NCBI GenBank assembly: GCA_014526335.1
Contig: JACTAT010000352.1
Span: 276,092-340,091, forward strand
Length of the DNA: 64,000 bases
Source of the DNA: Chrysaora quinquecirrha
Taxonomy: Eukaryota; Cnidaria; Scyphozoa; Semaeostomeae; Pelagiidae
Direction of reading: 5' to 3'
This document shows, piece after piece, positions 46,631 through 59,171 of the stretch; the stretch's first letter is position 1, and each line of letters starts with the position of its first letter. Position numbers and translations under genes: made by a program. The notes beneath the pieces were generated by a model. The model saw nothing but the letters and a program-made list of their open reading frames with translations, had not been told where the DNA came from and made no database searches.

Positions 46631-47510
46631 AATGATATAAACGTAAGTTATGTATCTGATACCTGCTGTACTTTTATCTTTATTTTATCTTTACTTTATA
46701 ACTTATATCCATTTTTGTTTTTATTGGAAAGGCTGAAATATTATCCCCAAAATCAATAGATACGGTCTCAGACTATGATAAGAAAGGTTAAATTCACTCC
46801 AATAAATCATAATCACCCAAGCATCGGATGATTGTGACAGTGAAAAATTAAGAAAAGAAAGCAATTTCGTTAAATTATGTGCAAAAAAACGGTCTTTATA
46901 AGAGGGATTACTGGCAGACCTTTTGCAGAATTGTACGTTTGCAAAGTTGTGTAATCATGATTACATGCATGCAGTTTATTATAGGGGCCTTACATTTTAC
47001 TCTTAAGGCTTAACACGGTTAATGAATTTGTGGCTGAAATATGCTATGATTCTTTCATGATTCTGTCAATAATTCTTTCAATGATTCTTTCTTGGTTGAA
47101 TTGGCAAACATCCAAGAAAACAATTGAAGAGGCTATGTGCCATGCATTGCCATCAAGTGTGCTGTGTTGAGCGAGGAATTTTTGGATGTTCGTAGGGAGG
47201 TAAGGTTTAGATTCAAAATATCTCAACATTTTGTTGAAAATCTTGACTAGACATGTCCTTAAGTACTTTACAATTGTATTTACGTTATCTACTGTGATTT
47301 TTTTATTAAGTCTTAATATTCTTTATAAATAATTGGGGTCTACTTTAAAAACCTAGAAAAACTTATAATTGAAATTATCAAGAATAAAAATTCTCACCAA
47401 AAAGATCACTCCCCTGTCACAATGTTTCTTAGAATGAAAATTAGAGGTGCTCCTTGTTTATTGAAATTCGTTTTTGAAAGGTTGCTGAAATAGTGCTATT
47501 TTTTGCAAAG
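46631..47510. other. no supported gene
   Basis: AT-rich sequence between the last exon of the P-loop candidate and the exon starting at 47511. The ORF on the minus strand at 47229-47044 contains an imperfect repeat of ATGATTCTTTC and has no recognisable domain. Confidence 0.4.
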
Positions 47511-50500
47511 GAGTTACAAGAACAATTTGGTAGAAGCCTAAAATTTCTTGGGGATATCTATTTATTTTGCAAAGAAAATAGCAAAGTTACATGGGGAGAG
47601 CAAATGAATAGAGAGCATCCTGAAACTGAAAACTTCAGAGGTAAGTTTTGAAGCAATATGAAAGATGGATAATATAACAATTCAATTATCTAGAAAGCAT
47701 AACAGTGATAGGCTTTCTAGACAATATTAATGCCTGAAATTGCACCAACAAACGGTTCAAATAAAGTAAATGTATTAGTTTTTCTTTTATTTTTTTACTC
47801 TTTTACGTTGGGATACAGCTAAAGTCGTACCCATTTTAAGAGATTTTCAAGGCCAAAAAACCCACCCATATGGGAAACACATACCTATACCAAAACTATA
47901 TTAAGTAGCCCCCCCCACGGAAACTTTAAATCTTTTCATAAGAAAGTTATATGATAACAAGCACCCTGCTTTTCACATCATAACCTTGCTCTTTTCTCAT
48001 TTATTTAGCTCAAAAGATACCTCAATCTTATTCTTCGAGTCAGACAGGAGAATGTATATCATGTGGTAATAATCTTTCCACATTTGACATGTAACACGTG
48101 TTTATTTTATTGACTATGATGCCATAAATTCCCATTGTTAATTCAAGCCATCTGACAATTGCAAATACCCTAGCAATCCACACAATCGGAGCCAAATAGA
48201 CTCGAGAGAAAACTTGCAGGTATGTGTTGTCCTGTCTATCTGTTCCTTTCAATTTTGTTGATACGTATTCAAAATGTATTGAGGAAAGGCTTCTGTTTAA
48301 ACTCCGGAAGACAGTGCCATTCACTTTGGCTGCCATGGTGAAAACAAAGTAAAATGCCAAATGCACCAATAATGTAGAATTCCTTACCTGTCACACAATG
48401 GCAAATCTGGGAAAATTTTGGCTGGAGTCCGACCCTGGTACTCCCAATGTAGGGAAGCCTCTGCTCTCCTGGCATTCTTATCCATCACATCAGATTTGCT
48501 AGCATAAATCTGATGCTCAAGATAACTGAAGTGTTAATTTATGCATGTTTTACAATCCCTTTTCATTTCGGTGACCGTGACTTTGTATGAATAAAAAAAC
48601 TTTTGTCAGGAAAAAATGGTGGAGAAGAGCCAGGTTTTGCTGAAACTGGCATTTTCAACGAACCAAATGAGGAACAAAAAGCCTTTTGCTAAAACATTTG
48701 CAAGAAGATTAAAGACAGCCTGAATGGTATTGACACTTGTAGTCCATTTTATTATCGTTCTTTTTATTATCATTATCATGAAGCAAACCATATCCTTGAT
48801 AGTTAATTCAACATATTTCTCCAGTTTGAAGAAGAAAACAAGTTTTTTAATATCCGAAAGAATATTTCTCCTTCAATTCCCACAAACAGACAAGTAGTAA
48901 TACCACAAGAGCCCAAAACACATTTAATAACTTCATTTAGATGCAATTATTTTGTCACCTGCGTAGCTATTTAAGTAAGTGTTAAATAATTATAACATTC
49001 AAAATGCTAACGTTTTAGAAACTATCATTACTCAGCCATATTTCAGTTTCTTATTAAAAATATCCTATCTCTGTGGTTTATATTTTTCAGAATGATTTAT
49101 CTACAAATACAAAAAGTATTTATGGGACCATATACACTAGCACTTGATTTTTCTTAAAACAGTAGGAAACATTCCAGCAAATGCTAAATTCTTCAGTTTC
49201 CTTCTTACTTTTTTGCTGTAACACCTGTCCATTACTTTAATCCATGATGACAGATCTGTTTATTTGTGTTGATGCGATCTTCTCTTATAAAAACTCCGAA
49301 AAGTCATCATAGTATTTTTGTTCAGTGCTCAGTGCTACCAATACTCAGGATAAAGATGTTTGCTTGTGTTTAGATCGGCACGCTGATACGCATTTTGAGA
49401 AGATTGACTTGCCCCTTGCCGTAACTGTGAATTTCGTAACTCCATAAACGCATAAGCAAAAGCTATCATTCTATGTATTAACGTATGTTGTCGATTTTGT
49501 TCTAATAAAAAAAGCACAGATTAATAAAAACACTAAAAATTCTTCGTCAGACATTTTGCTTTTTGTTCAATTGATACACATACAGCAATGAACGAGTGAA
49601 CGAAAGAAAAATCAGAACTTATGGCCCTTTGCACACTAGACCTAAAATTCTGCCAAAATTCTACCAAACAGTGGGGCGCATTTGCTAATTATTGAGTTCC
49701 GACCATAAATTCCTGATGCCCTGAAATAGTCTCTATCAATCATTTCGGCTTCTGATGACAGATTCGATAGGGTTCACCGTAACCTCTGAGAAGAATTCTT
49801 TCTTTCTTTCACCCTCAATGCACCATCAACTTGAATTATATTTATTTTGAAATTGCCAATTTTCGACATTTAGTGAATGACATGAATTAAATTTAAGAAT
49901 CTGAGTTCTCCGACTTTAGCTCTTCAGAATATTGTTAAATAAAGAACCTTAATGCCGCTTGTTGCATTTGTAAAAGTGATAGTCTAACATATGCAGATAA
50001 TAGCAACATCATTCTTTGCATTCTGCCCTGGCCGCTTTGCTCCAGCAAATAGAAAAACTCTTCATCCGACATCTTGTTTCGAGAACGAATGAAAAAAGCA
50101 AGAAAATGTCGCTTCAGGTGAAAAATTAATCCGTGATCACATTTGGCAGAAATAAGGGCAGCTCGGGAGCTGCCCATATTTAATTAGTCGGCCTGTTTCA
50201 TCCTTACTAGAATTTATGGATAGTAGAAAATGCAAAAAAGTCCTTGCACACTAGAAAAAAAGGTGTTAATTTGTTAATCCTTACTAAAGTTTGGAAAAGT
50301 ACTCTAGTGTGCAAAGGCCCTATAAGAACGACCAGACACACATGAGGACAGTGTTAATCCGCGCTGACAGAAATAAGAAAATAAGGGATGCTCTCGAGCA
50401 TCCCTAACTTAATTGGTCGGCCCTTTGATCCTTACTTGTGAAAAAATTAAGGAAAATTTCCTAAAATCGACCTAATCGTGCTAATTGGCATAATCTGTAG

Positions 50501-51523
50501 AAGAATGTAAGAAAGTTGCCAGTGTATATGGTCCCTATGATACTTTTACACCCAAAAGAAGAGCAGCATTTAAACTGGTATGATATGATTCATTTAACGT
50601 TGATAAAAAGTTTGTAGACAGGGAAATTTCCATTACAATCTAACTTTCAACCAGTTCAACTTCTGGTCAAAAGTTCACAGGGCCCATCTTAGATTTGGAA
50701 TCAGTGTCATTTATTTTCCCAGAATGTGTAATAAATTTGAAAGTTAGGTTGAAAGTCAGATTGTTATGGACAATTCCCTGGCTATTGCTGTTGGTGCCAA
50801 AAAATGTAGCTAGACTCAAATCTAGAATCAAGACATTTTGTTAAAAATATCTCAATTGAATTCAAGGGAATGGCTCATGAAAAAAAATTAAAGCAAAGTG
50901 CCCCAGAAAAGAGAAGGCTTTTTCGAGAAGGAGCAGCTGCGGCGATGTCATGTTGTAAATGGTAAACAGAACATTGTTTAAATTTACAAAACAGTTTATA
51001 TTTATAAATTTCATATTTTATCAGAAACTGATTATAAGAAACCCACTAGAAAGATTTCTGGCAAAACACAATAGATTCTTTTGTTCTTTTGTATCTTAAC
51101 ACAATAGAACATTTAAGAAAATTTGACTATTGAAGCTTAAGATAGGTTTCTAATCTATATGTATAACGAATTTTTGTACCAAAATCTTTTTCTTATTACT
51201 TTTCTTTTTATTTAGGCTCTCAAAGTAGTAATGAAGTTATTGAAGAAGAAGAGCAGATCGACTTCACAGAAGCAATTTCTTCATCAACAACGGCTTTAGG
51301 TATTGATATGTCTTCCATCATCACCTCAAAATCAAACAACTTTTGAATTGGAAATGATCATGCAGAATGACTTTAAATCTAAAGAGTACAACATAATAAA
51401 TATTTACTTTTTTCAACATATTCTCTAAATCAATACTTTTTCTAACAGATTCTCAAAGTAAGATGGAGTCGGAGAAGATCGAAGCAGTAAAAAATGATAC
51501 AGGAGATTTAGATAATCGCACAA
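47511..51523 (+). CDS. three phase-compatible exons of an unknown gene
   Basis: Exon 47511-47640 (43 codons plus 1: ELQEQFGRSLKFLGDIYLFC, KENSKVTWGEQMNREHPETE), exon 51216-51299 (GSQSSNEVIEEEEQIDFTEA) and exon 51449-51523 (DSQSKMESEKIEAVKNDTGD) all use phase 1 junctions and GT donors (GTAAGT, GTATTG, GTAGGC). The first piece resembles a helix of HEAT/MIF4G-like proteins but too weakly to name. The large intron holds the nested 49.1-50.5 kb elements and a MITE. Start and end exons are not identified. Confidence 0.5.
47641..49123. other. no supported gene
   Basis: Intron-like sequence. The minus-strand ORFs at 48.0-48.5 kb contain no recognised motif, and their composition does not differ from the surroundings. 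A C8 run with flanking AGCC/ACGG lies near 47908. Confidence 0.4.
49124..50535. mobile_element. outer Harbinger-like element, interrupted by a relative
   Basis: Ends are inverted: GGGACCATATACACTAG at 49124-49140, and AGTGTATATGGTCCC at 50521-50535. Both are flanked by TAT (49121-49123 and 50536-50538), a 3-bp duplication as expected for PIF/Harbinger-type elements. Without the inner insertion it is about 710 bp. Its minus-strand MSDEEF start (about 49550) is followed by a decayed frame with LLEQNRQHTLIHRMIAFAYA (49517-49335). No DDE transposase is present, so it is non-autonomous. Confidence 0.75.
49623..50320. mobile_element. inner Harbinger-like element nested in the outer one
   Basis: Ends GGCCCTTTGCACACTAGA (49623-49640) and TCTAGTGTGCAAAGGCCC (50303-50320) are inverted copies, flanked by TAT on both sides. 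It is 698 bp, the same size as the outer element without its insertion. It shares internal features with the outer element: a leader like AATTAGTCGGCC.TTT.ATCC and a minus-strand ORF (50177-49935) with MSDEEFFYLLEQSGQGRMQR. That ORF begins at a start equivalent to the outer copy's MSDEEF. The two are therefore relatives, the inner one younger. Confidence 0.75.
50619..50780. mobile_element. 162-bp MITE with CAGGG ends
   Basis: The left end CAGGGAAATTTCCATTACAA followed by TCTAACTTTCAACC is matched by the reversed right end CAGGGAATTGTCCATAACAA followed by TCTGACTTTCAACC, about 34 bases with few mismatches. No clear target duplication is visible. CAGGG ends occur in hAT and several other families, so the superfamily stays open. 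Confidence 0.65.
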
Positions 51524-54500
51524 GTAGGCCTACTCTGTATTTTATGCACTTTTAAAAGCTGCAACTTTATAAATTTGAACATGGTCAAAACAGGTTCAAC
51601 ATAGCCTACCATTTCAAAGTGCAATTATCCATTGGATATTCATTTTTGAGAAACACAGTCTATTTCATGTGTATCAATCACTAGATTAGACTTCTTCCAT
51701 GAGTCTTAATTTTTGTAGGCTGTAAGGTAACCTAAACTTATTGCATAAGTCTCACAGTTAGAGCGGGGGGGGGGGGGGGGTGGAGTGTGGAATAGGAAGT
51801 TAGTTGACTCTCTGTTCTGTGGTTTGGTGGAGCGTAGACAACAACAAATGTCTAGGGATAGGGCACGCTAAGGCCCTGGCCAAACGATCAACATTGTTTG
51901 ACTAATTTTTTTTACATTTGCTTGTCAGACTTTTCATTCAAGGTGGTAATCTAAAAATGCAGAAATGACATTATGTGCAGCAATTAAAGTTGTACAGTAA
52001 ACAATCTATAAAGTCTATGGTTTCAAAGATTCGTGTCTTGAGCCAAAGTTTCTTAATGGATATGAGAATGTCTGCTTTGCCCTTAATCTTGTGTTCCTAT
52101 TGTTTCCTGTGTGTGTAAGAAGGCCATACCACACGAGTCAGCAGGTATGTCAGCAAAAACAGATTGAACTAAAATGTCTTTTCCAAGACATTTTTTCTCC
52201 TGACATAGTAGATTATGTCACTGTCTCAGTAAACTGTCATAAAAAGTCTCAAATTTCAGTTCAGATTCAAAATAAGCAAAGGGAAAGAGGACCAACAAAC
52301 AATTAAATTATACAATAAGAGGGCCTTGACAATTTTATAACGGATTGCATCTTCAATGAAAGTTGGTCAAATGATCAACAAGTTGCAAAATCTTGTTAAA
52401 GGTTAAATCTACAATCAGGTATCAGAAAAAAAATAATACAATGATTGTTCAATCAACTTGAAATTAAATCCTTGCCATTCTAGTTTCAATAGAAATAAAA
52501 AGAGAGCTTACCGTACAGGTCAAAATTGCTTTGTGGTATTGATTTTTCTTCATGAAAGGATGATTGCAAGTAATACATTTTGCAGAACGAACACTATTTT
52601 CTTTGCCACAACCATGAGGTTCACAGACCTTGATGATTGGAGATAATAAATCAATTAGTAGTCTGTTGGGCAGGGAAAGAGGGGAAGGAACATTGGGAAG
52701 ATGTGATGTTATCTCCTCCTCCCCTAATAGACTGCACTCCATAAATTGGATAAGAAATAGAATACAAATGGTATGATGTCCTGCCAACATTTTGCTTGAA
52801 CAGAATTTACCACAAGATGACTTTAAATTTAACTACTGCATGTTTTAGCATTGAAAGAAGGAAATAATTTCCGGTCATAAATGCAAAAAAAATCATCAGT
52901 TGGGTTATGCGGAAGTTATGATAACTTGTTATAAGCATCTGGGAGACCAACAGATAGAATCTGTTGCAGACTAGCGTTACACTGAAAATCCTTGATCAAG
53001 AAAGCAACTCTTGAATAAGGTCCTCTCACAGCATAAGCATAAGACCCTCTCCTTAGCGCTTAGGCTTACTCATTAATGTACATTAATTAATAACTTTGCA
53101 AAAAGTGAGATAACAGTAGGTACAAAACCACTTACTTTCTTTGGAGCTTGTCTTGACTTACTTGAGTGGACTTTAATGTAACACAAACATATTTATTATA
53201 ATATTGAGCCCTCTGTAACTTCATTAAGCACCATACTGGATAGTGTGGCAGTTCTCGACGAGATCTTGTGCATGCAGAAGCAAAATTTCAGGCATGCATG
53301 CGTGCACTTCACAGAAAATTTGTTGTCAGGCGTGTGTGTCTTGTTCTATATTTTATCTGAGAAGAAGCATATTATTACATTCTTTCCTGTAATTGATCAT
53401 TTTGATTAAAGCCACAGTGTGTCCTATTTGATCAGGAAATAGCTGAGAAAGTACGGATTGGCTGTGAGTATTAAATTTTCAATGGTTTGTCAATCAAGTG
53501 ATTTGCTGAATGAAATACAATTGACTTTAATAATCTAATTTAAGAATGAATGAAAAATTAGTTGCCAAAATAGATAGTCGAAGTCAGTGTAGTCACTGTT
53601 TCTGTTGTGTAAATTTCTTTGCTTCTTTTATTGGATTGTGTATTTTACAAGATTATGCGTGTGATATAGTCATGTTATTCTTTAATTTCAATATTCCAAA
53701 ACTGAAAATACAGAAGAGCATAGAGATAACAATATATGACTTGAAACGTAAGGTTTTTTTCCTTGCTCATATGTACGATTTAGACAGTCTGTGAATTTTG
53801 TTAGCAGAAATTCTGATTTTAACAATTTTAAGTGCATTTCAATTTTAATACAATATCTGAAGGATTCTTGATTAACAAAACCATAGCTATTTCTTTATTG
53901 CTAAAAGTGTCAAAAAAATTCTCGCAGAGCTATATTCTCCAATTTTGTGACAAACTTTAATCTGTTTATATTCTAACAGCCTGTCTCACATGGAGGCTGC
54001 GAAACGAACATGTTTTCTCAACATGATTTTCTTCTACAAATTCATCTGCACGTTTTTATTTCTCAATGATGAAACTGCCGATTGACTTTATTTTTATGGA
54101 TGCAGTGAATACCAAAGTAGATATAGATTGCTTTTTATGTATGGTACTGTATACATAGACCAGGAGGTGGTTATTACAATGTAATTTATAGTTTAGTTTA
54201 TCACATTCAAGGCATATCAGTATGAGTTCAAGTGAATCTTAGGAGACAGGGGACAAAGTGGAACATTCATCTTCCGTTTCTGAGTCGTCAAAACCTTCAG
54301 TGAAAAAATGCTTCCACAGTTACCTTTCCCAAGGCAAAGTTAATGTTAGATAAATTTGGTGAACTAAGTGTCAAAAAAAGAAAAATACAACGAGATGACC
54401 ATTATTGCATAGAACTCTTTCTGAGGTAATTTGTCTACAAAACAAAGACACACCAATTCATGCCACAAAAATGATAAATCATACAACATTCATAAAGATA

Positions 54501-54538
54501 TTCTTTGAAGTGATCATCATTCAAATGTTGCTGGAGAC
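51524..54538. other. no supported gene; poly-G run at about 51764-51780
   Basis: AT-rich sequence with a 17-base G run near 51770 and short ORFs only. The ORFs at 52091-52306, 52464-52790 and 53546-53794 show no family motif or consistent splice context. I see nothing else. Confidence 0.4.
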
Positions 54539-57522
54539 ATGGAAATCGAAAGTAAAAAAGAAAATAGCAACGTCATTGAGGGAGATCAAATAGCCCCAAA
54601 AGATAAAAATGAAATAGAAGGTAAGTCTGCTAAAGAAACCACTACAGAAATAACTGACAAATTCTCTTCTGTGTTTAAATCAATTGCATCTGCTATAGCA
54701 ACTTCAGAATTCAGACTCTGACCAAGAATATGACAAGAGAACTGAACCAGCAGAGACCAAAGAAGGTCCAAATATTCGTACCCAGCAGGATAGAAATACA
54801 AAGCAACCCTTGATTCAGTCCACAATAGATAGTGTGGTGGTAACAGAGAAAGCTAACCCAAAAGATGATATCTCTGAAATTAAGGATAAGCTTGATATCT
54901 TAATTAGAAGAATGCAAATTTCCACTACTGATTTAACAGCAGAGGAGAAATTTATGGAGCCAAGACAATCGACTTCAGCGTTAGAGGCCATGCGAGATGC
55001 TAAGTGTCTTACGGAAATAGATGGTACAGGAATTGAATTCTATTCCAGTGACATTGATGGTGGCACCTTGCGATGTGAGGTTTGTATGAAGAGCTGTGCG
55101 AAATTCACCCTTCCTTGCGCAAAATGGATCCTTCAAAAATCAATTCTTCTGCTTCCCACAGACAAGTCAATTCAGGCAATACCTTCTCAACAGGCATCGC
55201 TTTAAGAAAAGAAAAAGTTGAAGCTTTTGTAACGGGCCACAATCAAATATTGTACAATTTCAAAAGCATGATGCTGGATCATATAGGTTGTTCAACAAGG
55301 AGAAATGGCGGTTTATCCCACTGCAGAGCTCTGGTTGCACAATAACAGCGAACAAAGGTAAATGATAAGCTTAAGATAGTGATGAGCGATGAACTGCAGG
55401 CAGCTCTTACTATTGTTAAGACAAAAACCGCTTCATTGCATTATGAGAACATGATTGGTTTGCTTGCCAGCTGCGGTGCTGAAGTTGGAAACTTGGGGCA
55501 TGGGAAAAGACAAATGTATAAGATGATTATGGCGTTTCATGCTTATCTTTTGAAAAAAAACAAAGGAGTTACTTTTGAAACCTCTAGCATCAACAGGCTT
55601 GCCTCCACATTTTAGCACTACCTTGGACAAATCAACTCCAGCACATATCTCAAATCATGCTGTAATGGTTTTGGTGATAGTTGATGGTAAGAAAACAGCT
55701 ATTTCTATTGATGCCCCTCCCGTTTACCATTTCGAAGATTCAAGTCTTGAGGGAGGAACTGCTTCAGAACTTGCACAACAAGTAATAGCATCATTGTTGA
55801 AGATGTTAAATCTGCCAAAAGTTCATTAACCTACCTTTTGGTGCATCATGCAGATGGGCAATATCAAGCCTCTGAATTCCAAAGAACATTGCAAAATGCA
55901 GTTAACCTTAGAGACGAAGATCTTTGTTTTACCATGGGATACAGCTCTTTGGATTGATTGTGCGATGACAGACATAAGAGAAAATGAAGAAGACGGTAAA
56001 TGTCTACGACTTGTTATTAAGAGGAACAACAAATTCCAAAACATGTTTGGTCAAGGCAGAGGCTTTGCTGAATACAAAGGGTATGCAGAGCAGCATAATT
56101 TGAAATCAAATGTTCCTCAAGAATTTTCAACCACACGGTTTTTAGCAGTTCTTTCAAGCCATTTTTAAAGTGTGTACGGCAGCTATGAAGCTCTTGCGAA
56201 AACATTTGAAACAAGAGAAACCGAACATGAATGTGAAGAGATGAAGTATATGGTTAAAGGACGGGATTTTTGTATTGATCTTTGTGGTACCATTGATTAG
56301 TGGCCCCTGTAATGGAAATGATGGTAAAATCCCAGTCCCTGGATCAGTACTTATGGTCAATAACTCTATGGTGGCCAAGGGTGAAGGAAATTCTGTCATA
56401 AATGCAGCAAAACATCATTCAGCAGCTATATGAAATCAAGAACCCAACCCTAGATGAACATCTGTTTCCGAAGTTACAAGAGCATTATATTTCATTGACA
56501 GCAGGAAGGCTTGCAGAATGTGCATCTAAATGAAGGATGGCTAGTTAGTAATGATGGAAAAGAAACACAAGATCAGAAAGTGAAGCTTGGCAAAGAAATA
56601 TCCAAAAATAAGGCGAAGAAGAAAACAAAACAGGCTCTTATCACTTGGTCAAGCCGAGAAACAACCGAGTGCTTAGAAGAGATAGCAAAGTTGTGCGAAT
56701 CAATTTCTGAAAAGATCAAGAATACACCAGAAGCAGCACACATATTAAGAAAATGCTTTCACATTCCTGATATTTTGAAGATATTTCAAGGAAATCAATG
56801 CAAAATGTCAGCCACTATGAGAGCAAAGAGGGAAAAACATGGAAACGAGGAGTTTGAGGAATTATTTATTTCTGTTTGTGCAGTTCGCCACATTATAGCT
56901 CTAGCGACTGAAGGTGAGGAACTGTGCTTCCATTCTTGTTAATCTGACACTGTTGTGGAGCCTGGATGCAGAAAAACATGGTTTCCTCCTATTTATGGAA
57001 AGCACACACCAGAATGTCCAACAAAGTTTTTGGTGAAAGAGGAAGAGCAAAAGCTTGAAGGCACGTATGTCTTTGAGTACAAAGATAATGTTTGCTTGTC
57101 AAAGTTTGATGAGGCAGCAGCATTTCCATCTTTTTATACCAATGACATACTTTGCAAAGAAGTCGGAAGGGAATTTTGCATTGCTCTAGATGTTGCACTG
57201 GCCATGAGCGGGACAGAAGCAGTCGTAGAGTCATACTACTCTGCCATGAGTAACCAAACAATGTCAGGTGGACAACTGAATGACAGTTGACTGGTGCTTT
57301 CCAATGCCTCTACAATGCAAGGAAGCAATCAAGGAAGTTGCAGCACTCTACATAAAGGGAGATCAAGCTGCAGGTCTTAAGCCTCATCAGATCCCTATTT
57401 TCCTTGATGAACGAGGTTGTTCTATTAAGAAATATATCCATGGAAGCAAAGTTTTAAATCGCCTAGCTACCAAGGCTGACAATTTTTGTGCTTTGTGCAA
57501 AGGACAAAAATTGATAAACTGA
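54539..57522 (+). pseudogene. hAT-like transposase gene (copy 2), heavily broken
   Basis: ATG 54539 starts MEIESKKENSNVIEGDQIAP and the exon ends GAAG|GTAAGT at 54621. Later pieces, scattered over all three frames, align with copy 1 at 21.6-26.4 kb. These are FSTTLDKSTPAHISNHAVMV against VTADKST, then VDGKKTAISIDAP, ADGQYQASEFQRTLQNAVNL, EVGREFCIALDVALAMSGTE, ESYYSAMSNQTMSGGQ, TVDWCFPMPLQCKEAIKEVA and AGLKPHQIPIFLDERG. The catalytic-type DKST is kept. At least six frameshifts or stops are present. The cysteine-rich N-terminal module of copy 1 is not recognised here. Confidence 0.65.
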
Positions 57523-58586
57523 CTTTTGCTTTGCCAATCACAAACATAAGACAACAACTGTTTGTTTTATATTTTTTCATCGTGTTTTATCCTATCATTT
57601 TATCCCAATATTTTATCAAAGTCTCATTATGTTTTGTTTTACAAATAGTTTAAGATTTCAGTTAAATTTTGATGTTCATGTGTTGAGGAATCTTTTAATT
57701 TACAGAATAGATGACTTTACGACTTTACAGAGATTTGTGATCATGTAACAACAGTAATTAAAAAGCTAAACAACAGCATTACTCATTAAATTTAAATATA
57801 GCACTAAAATCAACCTTTTTGCAAAGTACAAAATTAAGTGATGTTTCAAGCATAACTTTGATAATAATATCTTATTTTTCAATGCTACACCTTGAAATAG
57901 CCTAATAATTGGGTAGGGTTCTTTGCTGCTTTTTATCGACTTTCAGACAATTGCTAGCTATGCACTTTTTCGGTTCGCATTCATTGAACCTTTGAATTTA
58001 TCTGCCGTGCAGTTGCCATACTCCTCAGTATGGATTAAGCATAACTTGGTAACTTGTTTAATTTCTGTCATTTCAATAACTATTTAGCATTTTACATACA
58101 TAAAGGGCTCGTTGGATAGCTAATGGAATAGGGAAAGTAACTTTCACTGACATTTATTGTACTTATACTCTAGCAGGTACAGAACCAACAGGAACTAATA
58201 TAAACCTACCTAACTATCTAGGTTATAAAACAGACAAAACAATAGGGCAATTCTGTAGCAAAAGATATAAAGTTTTTGATGCTAAAATCGTATATAGCAT
58301 CAAAAAGTTACTCTAGGTGCATAGTTTTACTTTCTCAGTGCTGGTATTATCATTTTTAGAAGCGTTCATAGTTCACAATTTTACATGGGCTTATACCCTC
58401 ACGCATGACAACCGTTGTTATCCGCCATGTTGGTGTTTCACCAATCTTTTGTAAGCCTACTGTATGAGCTCTTGGCAGTGAAGAAATCCTAAGGGTATTA
58501 ATTGAAATACTCGCTGATATTATTTTCCATAATGTATAAAAAAGAGTTCACTTTTTTAAAATAGCTGCTGAGAATTTATTTCAAGT
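57523..58586. other. no gene; short hairpin at 58273-58306
   Basis: Non-coding sequence. TTTTTGATGCTA and TAGCATCAAAAA (12-base perfect arms, 10-base loop) form a hairpin at 58273-58306, possibly the core of a small MITE or an RNA hairpin. The words CCGCCATGTTGGTGT (about 58426-58440) recur, reversed, upstream of copy A near 5105, in the equivalent position before the THAP start. Confidence 0.45.
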
Positions 58587-59171
58587 ATGGTTTTGTGTTT
58601 AATCTTCGGCTGTGGTGAAAAATCAGGAAGAAAACAAAGCGAGAAGCGAGCTTATGGAGAAGGCCTAAAATTTTTTTCGAATTTTAACTCACAAAGGAGA
58701 ACAAACTGAAATTTTAACAACAGAACGCAGAAGAAGATGGATATCGGCTATTAGCCGGGAAGACATTACTGATAAAAAATTGGCTAATTACCTTGTATGT
58801 GGTCGCCATTTCGTTTCGGGGACTGCTGCCAAAGACTGGGACAAGCATAATGTTGATTGGGTACCAACACTGAACCTTGGGCACTCAAAGCAAAAAATCC
58901 ATGACCCATCGACGGTCAAGCCGGCTGAAGCTCAGCTTGCAATACCTGTCTTTACCAGAGGGAAAAACAACTTGACCCAGTTGATGTAGAAAATACAAGA
59001 GGAATTGCAAATGTAAGAATTCATGTTGAGAGAGTCTATGGACTTCTATACCAAAATTATACAATACTACAAGCAACATTACCTATTGACTATTTGTCTA
59101 CTTCAAGAAGAAATTCTTGCCTTACCATTGACAGAATTATCAGAGTTTGTGCAATTTATGCCCTTCATTAA
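58587..59171 (+). pseudogene. internally deleted THAP/DDE derivative (copy D)
   Basis: ATG 58587 begins MVLCLIFGCGEKSGRKQSEK. After a frame change the THAP part continues with [37 protein letters not shown] and [10 protein letters not shown]. About 20 residues later the sequence jumps directly to the transposase C-terminus: FTRGKNNL, then (one-base shift near 58970) [20 protein letters not shown] and [13 protein letters not shown], ending at TAA 59169-59171. Linker, HTH and both catalytic Asp regions are missing. Compared with copy A ([20 protein letters not shown]) the joints are precise, so this looks like a deletion derivative of the same family. Confidence 0.75.

Noticed and set aside
48040..48475. 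Overlapping minus-strand ORFs of 109 and 68 aa
   Set aside because: No recognisable domain or splice signals. Their overlap and composition suggest chance.
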